Shown here piece by piece: positions 1-10,583 of a DNA stretch of 64,000 bases. The notes below the pieces were generated by a model, which saw nothing but the letters and a program-made list of their open reading frames with translations, made no database searches and had not been told where the DNA came from. Source of the DNA: Planctomycetota bacterium. Lineage in GTDB: Bacteria; Planctomycetota; UBA1135. The DNA is taken from positions 180,760 through 244,759 of the forward strand of contig JAQBXR010000001.1 of NCBI GenBank assembly GCA_027623295.1. Direction: 5' to 3'. Made by a program: the position numbers and the translations under genes. The first letter of the stretch is position 1; every line of letters begins with the position of its first letter.

Positions 1-415
1 TATCTCCATCCGCGCTGCGGGTGCTGAGTTGCGTGTCACCAAGAGTCGTTTGGCCAAGGTCGCTCTGAAAGAGATCGGCGTTGAATTCGATGACTCATCC
101 TGGGGTGGTATGTGCGGCATGATGGTGGGTTCTACGGAAGCCACGATCGGTGCAGCCAAGGCCATCGAAGAGCTTTGGGGCAAAAACAAAGAACGCAAAG
201 TTACCTATCGTGGCGCTGTCCTTGACGGCTCCAGGATGACTGCGGCCGAGTCGTCTGGCATCGCAAAGATGCACGATAAGGACACTCTCCGTGCCATGAT
301 GTGTGGCGCCCTCACCGGGTCCGCTCGTCAACTCGCCACTTTGCTGCGCGAGGTGCCTGCATCTACCGCGCGCGTCCTGCAGGCCCGCGCAGAACAGGGA
401 GAATCTGCTTCTTAA
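1..415 (+). CDS. rplJ: Ribosomal protein uL10, 5'-truncated by window edge
   Basis: Open frame from window start ([22 protein letters not shown]...), directly upstream of rplL; L10-like sequence. Confidence 0.9.
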   Translation, partial: ISIRAAGAELRVTKSRLAKVALKEIGVEFDDSSWGGMCGMMVGSTEATIGAAKAIEELWGKNKERKVTYRGAVLDGSRMTAAESSGIAKMHDKDTLRAMMCGALTGSARQLATLLREVPASTARVLQARAEQGESAS

Positions 416-456
416 GCAGTTCCCAAATCCAATCACCGCATTTTAGGAATAGATTC

Positions 457-861
457 ATGTCCGACGAAACCAACACCGTAGAGCTCGACTCCGAGCTCGA
501 AAACATCTTCACTCAGCTCGATGCCCTTCCAATTGGCAAAGCTGCAACTCTAGTCAAGGCAATGGAGGAGCGCTGGGGCGTTTCCGCCGCTGCTCCTGTC
601 GCAGTTGCTGCAGCCGGTGGCGCTGCTGGCGGCGAGGTCGCTGAGGAGAAAACCGAGTTTGATGTAATCCTTGAAAGCTTCGGCGAGAAGAAGATCAACG
701 TGATTAAGGCCGTTCGCGCCATCACTGGTCTTGGCCTCAAGGAAGCGAAGGCTCTTGTTGAAGAGGCTCCAAAGTCCGTCAAGGAGGGCGCGTCCAAGGA
801 CGAAGCCGAAGAAATCAAGAAGACCCTCGAAGAAGCAGGCGCAACCGTCAAGCTTGCTTAA
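457..861 (+). CDS. rplL: Ribosomal protein bL7/L12
   Basis: [18 protein letters not shown]...[48 protein letters not shown]; internal ATG at 457 of the longer ORF. Confidence 0.97.
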   Translation: MSDETNTVELDSELENIFTQLDALPIGKAATLVKAMEERWGVSAAAPVAVAAAGGAAGGEVAEEKTEFDVILESFGEKKINVIKAVRAITGLGLKEAKALVEEAPKSVKEGASKDEAEEIKKTLEEAGATVKLA

Positions 862-903
862 TCTCTTCGTAAGGCCCGCTTCGGCGGCCACCACGAAGAT
901 GAC

Positions 904-966
904 CCCGCTCACCGTTACCACTCGCGTGGTAACGGTCGCGGGTTGGTCTGTGTTCTCACGAACACA
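904..966 (+). promoter_or_regulatory. Two tandem hairpins in the rplL-rpoB gap (possible processing/attenuation site)
   Basis: ACCGTTACCAC-TCGC-GTGGTAACGGT (911-936), extended by CCCGC(904-908)/GCGGG(938-942); then TGTGTTC-TCAC-GAACACA (949-966). Confidence 0.6.
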
Positions 967-1069
967 AAGCCGGCCATTCGTCGGCATCGCAAGGAAGAAC
1001 TTTTATCGGTTTTTCTCTGCTTAGGCTTTAAGCACCTCTCCCCATCCCAGAACTGTCGGTGCAACCGGA

Positions 1070-4000
1070 ATGAATGTCCAAAGCAAAAACATCGCGGATT
1101 ACGAAATCCGTGACTTCCGCTCCTTCGCTTTCCGCGACGAAGCGCTTCTCCCGGGCTTATCCGACCTACAAAGTCGGTCTTACAGCGATTTCCTGCAAAT
1201 GGAAACCGCGCCTGGACGCCGCATAGAGCAAGGTCTACAGGGCCTGTTCAGTGAAATTTTCCCTATTGAGAGTCACGATAAGACGCTCGCTTTGGATTTT
1301 ATCGGCTACAGCCTCGGCCGCCCACGCTACACGCCGGATGAATGCCGCGAGTTGAAGTACAGCTACGCTTACCCGTTGCGCGTGCGCCTCGGTTTGCGTC
1401 GCGGCGAACAATGCCTCGAGGAGGAAATCTTCCTCGGTGAAATCCCGGTCATGATGGGCGGTGGCGAATTTATCGTCAACGGTTCCGAACGCGTGATTGT
1501 GGCCCAGCTGCACCGTTCCCCGGGTATCGACTTTGCGGTCGAGAAGCATGCTGGGGATAAGTCGCTTCACTCCGCGAGGATTATCCCTGAACGCGGTTCT
1601 TGGGTCGAGATCATGGTCTCTGGTAAAGGAACCCTTCAGGTTCGCATTGACCAGCAGGGCAAGTTCTCTGCACTGACCTTGTTGCGTGCCTTGCGGCAAG
1701 AATGGGGCACTGACGAAGAAATTCTCAAGCTGTTCTATCAGTCGGAAGTGCTCAAGCGCCCAGAGAAAATCAGCAAGGCAAAGTTTGCTGGTCAACTTGA
1801 AAACCGTTTGGCTTTAAGTCAGATTCGCGACATGCGGACCGGCGAAGTTTGGGCGGAATCTGGTCAACTCATTACCGAGGAAGCTGCAGAGCGTATCGCC
1901 GCATCGGACATGGCTGAGATTGCTCTTTTGGTTGATCCAGAAGACACCCTCATCCTCGATTCTCTCAAAGAGGATACTTCCACAAGTCACGAGGAGGCTC
2001 TCGCTGCAATCTACGCCAAGTTACGCCCAGGTAACCCTATTCAATTGGAGAAGGCCCGTGAGTTGCTGCAAGATCGTTTCTTCGACAACCAACGTTACAG
2101 TTTGGGTCGCGTCGGTCGCTTCCGTATTAACCGGAAGTTCAAGCGCCCAGCGGAAGCCGACAAGGGTCCTCGTACCCTTATCCCGCAAGACTTCCTGGAT
2201 TCGGTTCACTACGTACTTGGTCTGCGTAATGGCAAAGGTGAAACCGACGATATTGACCACCTCGGTAACCGCCGCGTGCGCACCCTCGGAGAGATGGCGC
2301 ACGATGACTTCCGCAAAGGCTTGTTGAAAGTGGCACGTGCTGCTGTCGACCGCATGTCGCAGGAAGACGATTCTGAAACCCTAACCCCACGTGCGTTGAT
2401 TAACGCCAAGCCATTCAGCACTTCGATCGAGCAGTTCTTTGCTCGCGGAGAACTGAGCCAGGTGGTGGACCAGACCAACCCGTTGTCGCAGCTCGCACAC
2501 GAGCGTCGTCTATCGGCTTTGGGACCTGGTGGTTTGAACCGGAAACGCGCCGGCTTCCAAGAGCGAGATGTTCACATTTCGCACTATGGTCGCTTGTGCC
2601 CGATTGAGACTCCAGAGGGTGCAAACATCGGTCTAATTTCCTCCCTCGCTTTGTTTGCGATGGTGGATGACTATGGTTTCTTGGTAACGCCTTACCGCAT
2701 TATTGAGAAGGGCAAGGCAACCGAAAACATTGCTTACCTTCGTGCAGACGAAGAGTACGACGTCATTTTTGCGCCAGCAGACGCGAAAATGGATGGCAAA
2801 GGCAACCTGATTCTCGACGAGAACGGCAAAGTTATGAGCCGTTTCCATGGAGAGTTTGCGTTGCTTCCAGGTAAAGATGTCGAGTACTTAGACATCGACC
2901 CTGGTCAAATCATTGGTATCTCAGCGTCGCTGATTCCATTCCTTGAGCATGACGATGCAAACCGTGCCTTGATGGGTTCGAACATGCAGCGTCAGGCAGT
3001 GCCACTTGTGATGACCGAGCCACCTTTGGTGGGAACCGGTATAGAACGTGCGGTTGCTGAAAACTCGGGTTGGGTCGTCAAAGCACGCCGCAATGGAATT
3101 GTGGAATACGTCGACGCGAACATGATCCGGATCAAGGAAGATCCGGAGCCATACGTGCTGCGTAAGTTCCAAGGCACCAACGAGCACACTTGTCTAAACC
3201 AACGCCCACTCGTTCGCGTGGGGCAGAAGGTTAAGAAGAATGAAATCCTCGCTGACGGACCATCCACCGATAACGGTGAGCTTGCCCTCGGCAAGAACCT
3301 GGTTGTCGCCTTCATGTCCTGGGAGGGCTACAACTACGAGGATGCAATCGTTGTGTCTGAGCGGTTAAAAAAGGACGACGTTTTCACTTCCATTCACATT
3401 GTGGACTACACCGCGGAAATCCGCGAAACCACCTTGGGTAAGGAGGAGTTCACACGAGACATTCCTAACGCCGGCGAGCGCGCATTGCGCAACCTGGATG
3501 AAAGCGGCATGGTTCGGGTTGGAACTCGGGTTGGTCCAAACGACATTTTGGTTGGCAAGATTGCGCCAAAGTCAAAGACCGAACTGACTCCGGAAGAGCG
3601 TTTGCTTCACGCGATTTTTGGTCGCGCTGGAGAAGACGTGAAGAACGTTTCCTTAAAGCTGCCCGCTGGTGTACGCGGTATCGTGATTGGCGCCGAGAAG
3701 TTCACTCGCAAGGTCAACATGACCGCTGGCGAGCGTAAGCAAGCTCACGAGAAGATTCGCCAAATCGAATCGGATTACGATGAAGTGTTCCGTCGCGAAC
3801 TCACTTCCTGCATTGCAGAGTTGAGCGAGTACGTTGGCGAGCCAATCAAGGACCCGAAAGGCAAAAACCCTATTGCGGTAACCGAAACCACCCTTTACGG
3901 TGATTTGCTGCGCTTCCAGGAGATCCTGAAAGTCTACTCCGAAGGTTTGGATCACCCATCCCGTCGGGCGAAGGCTGAGGACATTGTGCGCGCGCACATG

Positions 4001-4822
4001 AACCGCATCGAAGATAAGGAGGCCTGGAAGATTAAGATGTCCAGCCGTCTATCTCGCGGTGATGATTTGCCAAACGGCGTGTTGGAAATGGTCAAGATTT
4101 ACATCGCGACCAAGCGCAACCTGTCAGTAGGTGACAAGATGGCCGGACGCCACGGTAACAAGGGTGTAATTTCCACCATCTTGCCCGTGCAGGACATGCC
4201 TTACCTTGAAGACGGCACCCCAGTTGACATTGTGCTCAATCCGCTGGGTGTTCCTTCTCGAATGAATGTCGGGCAGATCCTTGAGACCCACCTTGGTCTC
4301 GCTGCCATGAAGGTTGGATTCCGCGCCTACACATCGCCCTTCGATGGTGCGAATGAAGCTGATATCGAAGCCGCTCTTGAAGAGGCCGGTATGGATAAGA
4401 CTGGAACAAGCGTTCTCTATGATGGCCGGACTGGTGCTCCCTTCGAGCAACGCGTCTGTGTCGGTGTCATGTATGTACTGAAACTTCACCACTTGGTGGA
4501 TGAGAAGGTGCACGCACGTTCCACTGGTCCATACAGCTTGATTACTCAGCAACCCCTTGGTGGTAAGGCTCGCTTCGGTGGCCAGCGCCTTGGAGAGATG
4601 GAAGTTTGGGCACTTGAGGCCTATGGCGCGGCGTACCTCTTGCAGGAACTCCTCACCGTGAAGTCCGATGACGTGGATGGTCGTACCAAGATCTACGAAG
4701 CCATGGTCAAAGGCAAAAACATTCTCGAGCCGGGTACCCCAGTTTCTTTTGAGGTGCTGATGAATGAGATTCGTGGTCTCGGTCTCAACATCCAACTCCA
4801 CAACGCCGAGTCGCAGCAGTGA
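1070..4822 (+). CDS. rpoB: RNA polymerase beta subunit
   Basis: 1250 aa; typical beta motifs ([64 protein letters not shown]). Confidence 0.99.
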   Translation: MNVQSKNIADYEIRDFRSFAFRDEALLPGLSDLQSRSYSDFLQMETAPGRRIEQGLQGLFSEIFPIESHDKTLALDFIGYSLGRPRYTPDECRELKYSYAYPLRVRLGLRRGEQCLEEEIFLGEIPVMMGGGEFIVNGSERVIVAQLHRSPGIDFAVEKHAGDKSLHSARIIPERGSWVEIMVSGKGTLQVRIDQQGKFSALTLLRALRQEWGTDEEILKLFYQSEVLKRPEKISKAKFAGQLENRLALSQIRDMRTGEVWAESGQLITEEAAERIAASDMAEIALLVDPEDTLILDSLKEDTSTSHEEALAAIYAKLRPGNPIQLEKARELLQDRFFDNQRYSLGRVGRFRINRKFKRPAEADKGPRTLIPQDFLDSVHYVLGLRNGKGETDDIDHLGNRRVRTLGEMAHDDFRKGLLKVARAAVDRMSQEDDSETLTPRALINAKPFSTSIEQFFARGELSQVVDQTNPLSQLAHERRLSALGPGGLNRKRAGFQERDVHISHYGRLCPIETPEGANIGLISSLALFAMVDDYGFLVTPYRIIEKGKATENIAYLRADEEYDVIFAPADAKMDGKGNLILDENGKVMSRFHGEFALLPGKDVEYLDIDPGQIIGISASLIPFLEHDDANRALMGSNMQRQAVPLVMTEPPLVGTGIERAVAENSGWVVKARRNGIVEYVDANMIRIKEDPEPYVLRKFQGTNEHTCLNQRPLVRVGQKVKKNEILADGPSTDNGELALGKNLVVAFMSWEGYNYEDAIVVSERLKKDDVFTSIHIVDYTAEIRETTLGKEEFTRDIPNAGERALRNLDESGMVRVGTRVGPNDILVGKIAPKSKTELTPEERLLHAIFGRAGEDVKNVSLKLPAGVRGIVIGAEKFTRKVNMTAGERKQAHEKIRQIESDYDEVFRRELTSCIAELSEYVGEPIKDPKGKNPIAVTETTLYGDLLRFQEILKVYSEGLDHPSRRAKAEDIVRAHMNRIEDKEAWKIKMSSRLSRGDDLPNGVLEMVKIYIATKRNLSVGDKMAGRHGNKGVISTILPVQDMPYLEDGTPVDIVLNPLGVPSRMNVGQILETHLGLAAMKVGFRAYTSPFDGANEADIEAALEEAGMDKTGTSVLYDGRTGAPFEQRVCVGVMYVLKLHHLVDEKVHARSTGPYSLITQQPLGGKARFGGQRLGEMEVWALEAYGAAYLLQELLTVKSDDVDGRTKIYEAMVKGKNILEPGTPVSFEVLMNEIRGLGLNIQLHNAESQQ

Positions 4823-4836
4823 GGGAAAACGGAACT

Positions 4837-7800
4837 ATGAGTGAATACCAAAACCCAATTAAAACCGGTCAAGATGCCCCGCGTACCGCGCAGGTTTACC
4901 TTGGCGATGCACTTTCGGTCTCCATTCGTCTGGCCTCGCCAGAAGACTTTCGCGGCGCCTCTTATGGCGAAGTAAAGAAGCCGGAAACGATTAACTACCG
5001 CACCTTCCGTCCAGAGAAGGACGGTCTCTTCTGTGAGCGCATTTTCGGTCCTGAACGGGATTACGAATGTGCCTGTGGTAAGTACCGCGGTCAGAAGCAC
5101 ATGGGCATCGTTTGTGATAAGTGTGGCGTCATGGTCACCACTTCACGCGAACGGCGTAAGCGGATGGGTCACATCAACCTTGCCGCACCTGTTGCACACA
5201 TCTGGTTCTTCTCAGTAACTCCAAGTCGTATCGGCAACTTGCTGGCGATGAAGAAGACTGAGTTGGAGCGCGTGATTTACTTCCAGGACTACGTGGTCAC
5301 CGATCCCGGTGAATCCGAGTTTCAGAGGTGTCAACTCATCACCGAAGATGAGTTCCGGCGTGCCCGCGTACAGTTCGGATCTTCGCTACAGGCCGCGATG
5401 GGGGCAGAAGCGATTCGCGATCTGCTCAACAGCTTGAACCTGGAAGCTACCGCCCGCGAACTCCGCGAAGCGATGAAGAACTGCACTTCCAAGCAGCGTC
5501 TTGCCGACACCATCAAGCGTTTGCGCACGGTGGAAATGTTGCGCGATTCACCAAACGATCCAGCATGGATGATTTTGGATGTGATCCCTGTGATCCCACC
5601 AGAACTGCGTCCGTTGGTGCGTTTGGATTCGGGTAATTTTGCATCCAGCGATTTGAACGACCTTTACCGTCGTTTGATTAACCGCAACAACCGCCTGATG
5701 CGTTTGATTGACTTGAACGCTCCGGAGGTCATCATCCGCAACGAGAAGCGGATGCTCCAGCAGTCGGTCGACGCGCTTTTCGACAACGGACGTTGTAAGC
5801 GCCAGGTGATGAGCACTTCGAACCAGCCGCTGAAGTCCTTGACCGATATGATCAAGGGTAAGCAGGGTCGTTTCCGTCTCAACCTTCTCGGAAAACGCGT
5901 GGATTACTCCGCTCGTTCCGTGATTGTGGTAGGTCCGGAGCTACGCCTGCACCAGTGTGGTTTGCCGAAGGTGATTGCGTTGGAATTGTTCCAACCATTC
6001 ATCATTCGTCGCCTTAAGGAACTGCGTTTGGCTGAAACCATTAAGGCTGCCAAGAAGATGCTCGAGCGCCGCGAAGATGTGGTGTGGGACATCCTCGAGG
6101 AAGTAATTAAGGGCCATCCAGTACTACTTAACCGTGCTCCTACCCTGCACCGCATGGGCATGCAGGCCTTTGAGCCGATTCTGATTGAAGGTAACGCTAT
6201 TCAGCTTCACCCACTCGTCTGTCAGGGCTACAACGCTGACTTCGATGGTGACCAAATGGCGGTCCACCTTCCACTGTCTTACGAGGCACAAGTGGAAGCG
6301 AGTACCTTGATGTTGAGCACCAACAACGTGTTCTCTCCATCGAACGGTAACCCGATTATCGCTCCTCACCAGGACATCATTCTTGGTCTCTACTACATGA
6401 CCGCAAAGCGCGAGCAATGCGATAATGAGTGGAAGGAAGATGGTCGTGCTTTAGCCGGTTACTACAGCTCTCAAGCTGAATTGCTACAGGCTTACGCTGT
6501 GGGACACGTGGAAACTCACTCCAGAGTGATGGTGCGCGTCGAGAAGGGCTTGTTGCTCTCCGAAGTTCACGGCAAGGCATACCGTAGGTTGACGAAAGAC
6601 GAGATGATTCTCACTTCCCCAGGCCGCGTGATTGTGAACGATGCCCTGCCTTTGGGCATGCCGTACTACAACCACGTATGGGACAAGCGTTCCATTCGTG
6701 ACGTCATTCATGACTGCCACTCGATGTGTGGTCTAGACGCAACTCTCAAGCTGCTCGATGACTTGAAATCTTTGGGTTACAAGGGCGCAACGCGCTCGGG
6801 TATCTCCATTGCTAAGGATGACATGCGCATTCCTGCATCCAAGTGGGACATCATTGCGGAGACTCAGGCCGAGGTCGACACCGTCCGTAAGGACTTTGTT
6901 GAAGGCGCGATTACCGATAACGAGCGCAACTCCAAGGTGATCGACCTTTGGACTTCAGCTCGTGACAAGGTTTCTCAAGTGCTCCTGAAAGAGCTCGCTG
7001 CCGACACGCGTGACGGCAGGCCTTACCTCAACCCAGTCTTCGTTATGGCGAACTCTGGTGCTCGAGGTAGCATTGACCAGATTCGTCAACTATCCGGTAT
7101 GCGTGGTCTGATGGCCAAGCCTTCCGGTGAGATTATTGAGACTCCGATTCGTGCAAACTTCCGTGAAGGACTGCATGTGCTGGAGTATTTCTCTTCCACG
7201 CACGGTGCGCGTAAAGGTCTTGCGGATACGGCACTCAAAACCGCTGACTCCGGTTACCTCACGCGTAAACTTGCCGACGTCGCGCAGAACGTTGTGGTCA
7301 AAGAAAAGGATTGTGGAACTCTTGGAGGCATCTCTAAGACGGCAGTCTTCAAAGGTGAAAAGCAAGTTCTGTCACTTAAGGAAGTGATTAAGGGACGCAT
7401 TGCGCGGAACACCATCCGTGACCGCGTGACTGACGAACTTGTTGTGGCTGAAAGTGAAGTCATTACCGTCGAAGCGGCACGTCGCATTGAGGAAATGGGC
7501 TTCACCAAGATTCGGGTTCGCAGTCCTTTGACTTGTGAATCCTCGATCGGTGTATGCACCCGATGTTACGGCGAAGACCTTGCGCGCGGTGAAATCGTGC
7601 AGCTCGGTTTGGCCGCTGGCATCATTGCGGCACAGTCGATTGGTGAACCTGGAACCCAGCTGACCATGCGTACCTTCCACATTGGTGGTACTGCAAGTCG
7701 CGCGCTGGTTGAGTCTTCGACCAAGATGCGTCGCGCTGGAACGGTGAACTACCACGAACTGCGCACCACCAAGGACAAGGACGGTCATGACGTAGCACTT

Positions 7801-9054
7801 TCGAACACGGGTGAAATCATCATCCGCGACTCGAAAGGCCGCGAGATTGATCGCTACGAGGTCACCCTCGGTTCGGTTCTTTACGTCGAAAATGGCGATA
7901 AGGTGCGGAAGGGAACCAAGCTTCTTTCTTGGGACCCTCACTTCATGCCTATCCTTGCTCAGTTCGACGGCAAAGTCAGCTTCGAAGATGTGGTCAATGG
8001 CCGCACCATGGTGGTTGAGGAAGACGAGAAGACCGGCATTAAGCGCCGCAAGATCGTCGAGTCCAAGGGTGACCTTCACCCGCAGGTGCTCCTGCTTGGT
8101 CCTAAGGACGAAGTCTTGCATTACCTGTCTCTGCCTGAGAACGCCTACCTTGAGGTCGAAGACGGCGCCAAGATCAAGGCTGGTACCTTGCTCGCCAAGT
8201 CTCCTAGAGGCGTTGGCGGTACGCAGGACATCACTGGTGGTCTGCCTCGCGTGACGGAACTCTTCGAAGCACGGGTTCCAAAGAACCCTGCCATCATGGC
8301 GGAGATCGACGGCATTATTGACCTAGGGGATAAGCGTCGTGGAAAGCGGGTCATCAAGATCACTAACCCGGACACTGGCGTGGAAGTCGATCACCTCGTG
8401 CCGCAGTCCAAGCACTTGCGCGTAAGTAGTGGCGACAAGATTCGCGCAGGCCAACCATTGGTCGATGGCCCGCTGCCTCCAATCGAGATTCTTAAGATTC
8501 TCGGCGAAGAGGCGGTGCAGAAGTACATGGTTCATGAGATTCAAAACGTGTACCGCGCCCAAGGCGTAATCATTGACGACAAGCACATAGAAGTGATTGT
8601 TGGTCAAATGATGCGCAAGGTGATGGTTGCACAAGGTGGCGATTCTCAGTTGCTGCCAAACTCCCTCGTTGACCGCCACCAGTTCCGCGTCATCCGTGAG
8701 GCCATGGAGGCTGCAGACAAGGAGCCACCGACGTCGATCCCTGTGATCATGGGTATTACCAAAGCATCGGTGCAATCGGATTCCTTCATCTCGGCGGCTT
8801 CCTTCCAGGAAACCACTAAGGTGCTGACCGAAGCTGCTCTACGTGGCAAGACCGACACCCTCAACGGGCTCAAGGAGAATGTCATCCTTGGAAACCTAAT
8901 TCCTGCTGGAACAGGCTTCCGTGAGCTGTTGAATTCTCGTGTTAACAAGAAGGTCGACTTCTCGCAGTTCGCTGACGAGTTTGAAGATTTTCTCCCCGTT
9001 GGTGCTCCTGAAGAGGGCAGCGCCGACGAATCCATGGAGATCGCCTCCGAGTAG
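4837..9054 (+). CDS. rpoC: RNA polymerase beta' subunit
   Basis: [16 protein letters not shown] catalytic motif; zinc-binding CACGKYRG...CDKCGV; ATG at 4837 preceded by a GAGGGA SD. Confidence 0.99.
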   Translation: MSEYQNPIKTGQDAPRTAQVYLGDALSVSIRLASPEDFRGASYGEVKKPETINYRTFRPEKDGLFCERIFGPERDYECACGKYRGQKHMGIVCDKCGVMVTTSRERRKRMGHINLAAPVAHIWFFSVTPSRIGNLLAMKKTELERVIYFQDYVVTDPGESEFQRCQLITEDEFRRARVQFGSSLQAAMGAEAIRDLLNSLNLEATARELREAMKNCTSKQRLADTIKRLRTVEMLRDSPNDPAWMILDVIPVIPPELRPLVRLDSGNFASSDLNDLYRRLINRNNRLMRLIDLNAPEVIIRNEKRMLQQSVDALFDNGRCKRQVMSTSNQPLKSLTDMIKGKQGRFRLNLLGKRVDYSARSVIVVGPELRLHQCGLPKVIALELFQPFIIRRLKELRLAETIKAAKKMLERREDVVWDILEEVIKGHPVLLNRAPTLHRMGMQAFEPILIEGNAIQLHPLVCQGYNADFDGDQMAVHLPLSYEAQVEASTLMLSTNNVFSPSNGNPIIAPHQDIILGLYYMTAKREQCDNEWKEDGRALAGYYSSQAELLQAYAVGHVETHSRVMVRVEKGLLLSEVHGKAYRRLTKDEMILTSPGRVIVNDALPLGMPYYNHVWDKRSIRDVIHDCHSMCGLDATLKLLDDLKSLGYKGATRSGISIAKDDMRIPASKWDIIAETQAEVDTVRKDFVEGAITDNERNSKVIDLWTSARDKVSQVLLKELAADTRDGRPYLNPVFVMANSGARGSIDQIRQLSGMRGLMAKPSGEIIETPIRANFREGLHVLEYFSSTHGARKGLADTALKTADSGYLTRKLADVAQNVVVKEKDCGTLGGISKTAVFKGEKQVLSLKEVIKGRIARNTIRDRVTDELVVAESEVITVEAARRIEEMGFTKIRVRSPLTCESSIGVCTRCYGEDLARGEIVQLGLAAGIIAAQSIGEPGTQLTMRTFHIGGTASRALVESSTKMRRAGTVNYHELRTTKDKDGHDVALSNTGEIIIRDSKGREIDRYEVTLGSVLYVENGDKVRKGTKLLSWDPHFMPILAQFDGKVSFEDVVNGRTMVVEEDEKTGIKRRKIVESKGDLHPQVLLLGPKDEVLHYLSLPENAYLEVEDGAKIKAGTLLAKSPRGVGGTQDITGGLPRVTELFEARVPKNPAIMAEIDGIIDLGDKRRGKRVIKITNPDTGVEVDHLVPQSKHLRVSSGDKIRAGQPLVDGPLPPIEILKILGEEAVQKYMVHEIQNVYRAQGVIIDDKHIEVIVGQMMRKVMVAQGGDSQLLPNSLVDRHQFRVIREAMEAADKEPPTSIPVIMGITKASVQSDSFISAASFQETTKVLTEAALRGKTDTLNGLKENVILGNLIPAGTGFRELLNSRVNKKVDFSQFADEFEDFLPVGAPEEGSADESMEIASE

Positions 9055-9062
9055 CCTCCGAA

Positions 9063-9121
9063 TCGGGGTAAGTCCTACGATTTGCCCCGAATTCTTGCCT
9101 GGAACTTGACGTTCCGGGTAA
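9063..9121 (+). promoter_or_regulatory. Tandem hairpins between rpoC and rpsL
   Basis: TCGGGGTAA/TTGCCCCGA (9063-9090) and TTGCCTGGAAC-TTGAC-GTTCCGGGTAA (9095-9121), the latter with G-U wobbles. Confidence 0.5.
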
Positions 9122-9181
9122 AAACGATAAACTTTTACGCCTGATTGAGCCTAGACCTTAGGTTCAGGATCTTAAGTAAGC

Positions 9182-9553
9182 ATGCCAACCATCAACCAAC
9201 TCGTCCGCAAAGGCCGTAACCCTGTGCGACGCAAGTCAAAGAGCCCAGTGCTCGAAAAATGCCCGCATAAGCGTGGCGTTTGCACGCAGGTTAAGACTAT
9301 GACCCCGAAGAAGCCGAACTCGGCACTTCGTAAGGTCGCCCGTGTCCGCCTTTCGAACGGCAAGGAAGTCACCGCCTACATTGGTGGTGAGGGTCACAAC
9401 CTTCAGGAACACTCCATCGTGCTCGTGCGCGGCGGTCGTGTACGTGACCTTCCAGGTGTGCGTTACCACGTGGTACGCGGCACCCTTGACTGCTCTGGTG
9501 TTGATGACCGTAAGCAAGGCCGTTCTAAGTACGGCACGCGTAAGGGCAAATAG
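9182..9553 (+). CDS. rpsL: Ribosomal protein uS12
   Basis: [67 protein letters not shown]. Confidence 0.99.
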   Translation: MPTINQLVRKGRNPVRRKSKSPVLEKCPHKRGVCTQVKTMTPKKPNSALRKVARVRLSNGKEVTAYIGGEGHNLQEHSIVLVRGGRVRDLPGVRYHVVRGTLDCSGVDDRKQGRSKYGTRKGK

Positions 9554-9572
9554 TAGATAACAGGAATCCAAG

Positions 9573-10046
9573 ATGCCACGTAACTACAAGTCCACTGCTA
9601 AGTTCCAGAAGCCAGATCCTCGTTATGGATCGATGGTTGCTACCAAGCTGATCAACTACATCATGCAAGACGGCAAGAAAGCTGTCGCCATGGACATCTT
9701 CTACGAAGCTTGCGATATGGCTTCCAAGAAGTTGGAAGATATCAAGCCTGAAGATGTTTTTGTAAAGGCGCTCGAGAACGTGCGCCCAGCCGTCGAAGTG
9801 CGCAGCAAGCGCGTCGGTGGTTCGAACTACCAAGTTCCACGCGAAGTGGATCCTAAGCGCGCGCAAGCCCTTGCGATTCGCTGGTTGGTAGGTAACGCTC
9901 GCAAGAAGAAAGGCATGCCAATGGCTAAGCGTCTTTCTGCAGAATTTGTGGATGCTTGTAACAACACTGGCGCTTCGGTGCAGTGGAAGGACAACGTGCA
10001 CAAGATGGCTGAAGCCAACAAGGCCTTCTCCCACTTCAACTTCTAA
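9573..10046 (+). CDS. rpsG: Ribosomal protein uS7
   Basis: MPRNYKSTAKFQKPDPRYGSMVATKLINYIMQDGKKAVAMDIFYEA...ENVRPAVEVRSKRVGGSNYQVPREV. Confidence 0.98.
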   Translation: MPRNYKSTAKFQKPDPRYGSMVATKLINYIMQDGKKAVAMDIFYEACDMASKKLEDIKPEDVFVKALENVRPAVEVRSKRVGGSNYQVPREVDPKRAQALAIRWLVGNARKKKGMPMAKRLSAEFVDACNNTGASVQWKDNVHKMAEANKAFSHFNF

Positions 10047-10063
10047 GTACAGAAGGCTGGAGC

Positions 10064-10104
10064 AAAGCGGGGCACCTTCCGAAGGTGTCCCGCTTTCTTT
10101 TTTT
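10064..10104 (+). terminator. Rho-independent terminator after rpsG
   Basis: AAAGCGGGGCACCTTC-C-GAAGGTGTCCCGCTTT followed by CTTTTTTT. Confidence 0.88.
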
Positions 10105-10112
10105 GGTAAGCC

Positions 10113-10583
10113 ATGAGCGACAACCTCGAAATTAAAATCATCCGACTGCGTAAGGAGTCGCCGAAGAAGTGCAGCTTGACTCCCTTGCGGGAGCGCGAAG
10201 AGTTGCCGATTGAATGGTTTCATTGCGACATAGGCGATCCCATTGAAGTGGGGGAGGTCACCCTGCTGCATCCCGATGGAGAAGTCCTCAGCCCTGCGGA
10301 TACCGCACGTCCGCTTTTGCTGGTGGACAGCTCATGGCGGGATTTGCCGCGCATCTTGCGGAGCGTCAGTGGCACCTTTCATAAACGCTGCTTGCCGACC
10401 GGGCTCGAAACCGCATATCCCCGCAAGTCTAAGACTTATGAAGACCCAGTGACCGGTTTGGCAAGCATCGAAGCTTTGCATGCCGCCTTGGTTCTGCTCG
10501 GCAAGCGCGACGACAGCCTTTTGGATGGTTACCATTGGGCGCAAGCATGGCTGGATTCCAGTCAGGCTCTGCTCCCGTCATGA
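10113..10583 (+). CDS. Tsr3-like (TDD/DUF367 superfamily) rRNA aminocarboxypropyltransferase homologue
   Basis: ESPKKCSLTPL (cf. Tsr3 xPKKCxGxKL), HPDGEVLSPAD, LLLVDSSWRDL (cf. xIIDxSWN), GLASIEALHAALVLLG (cf. KLSSLEALMATLYIL), YHWAQAWLDSSQALL (cf. VKWGHxFFELNKELL). Confidence 0.7.
   Translation: MSDNLEIKIIRLRKESPKKCSLTPLREREELPIEWFHCDIGDPIEVGEVTLLHPDGEVLSPADTARPLLLVDSSWRDLPRILRSVSGTFHKRCLPTGLETAYPRKSKTYEDPVTGLASIEALHAALVLLGKRDDSLLDGYHWAQAWLDSSQALLPS

Noticed and set aside
1235-1795. Long antisense ORFs inside rpoB/rpoC (e.g. 1235-1795 -, 4124-4801 -, 7372-8121 -)
   Set aside because: Overlap confidently identified rpoB/rpoC codons on the opposite strand, with no family features; consistent with codon-bias shadow ORFs.
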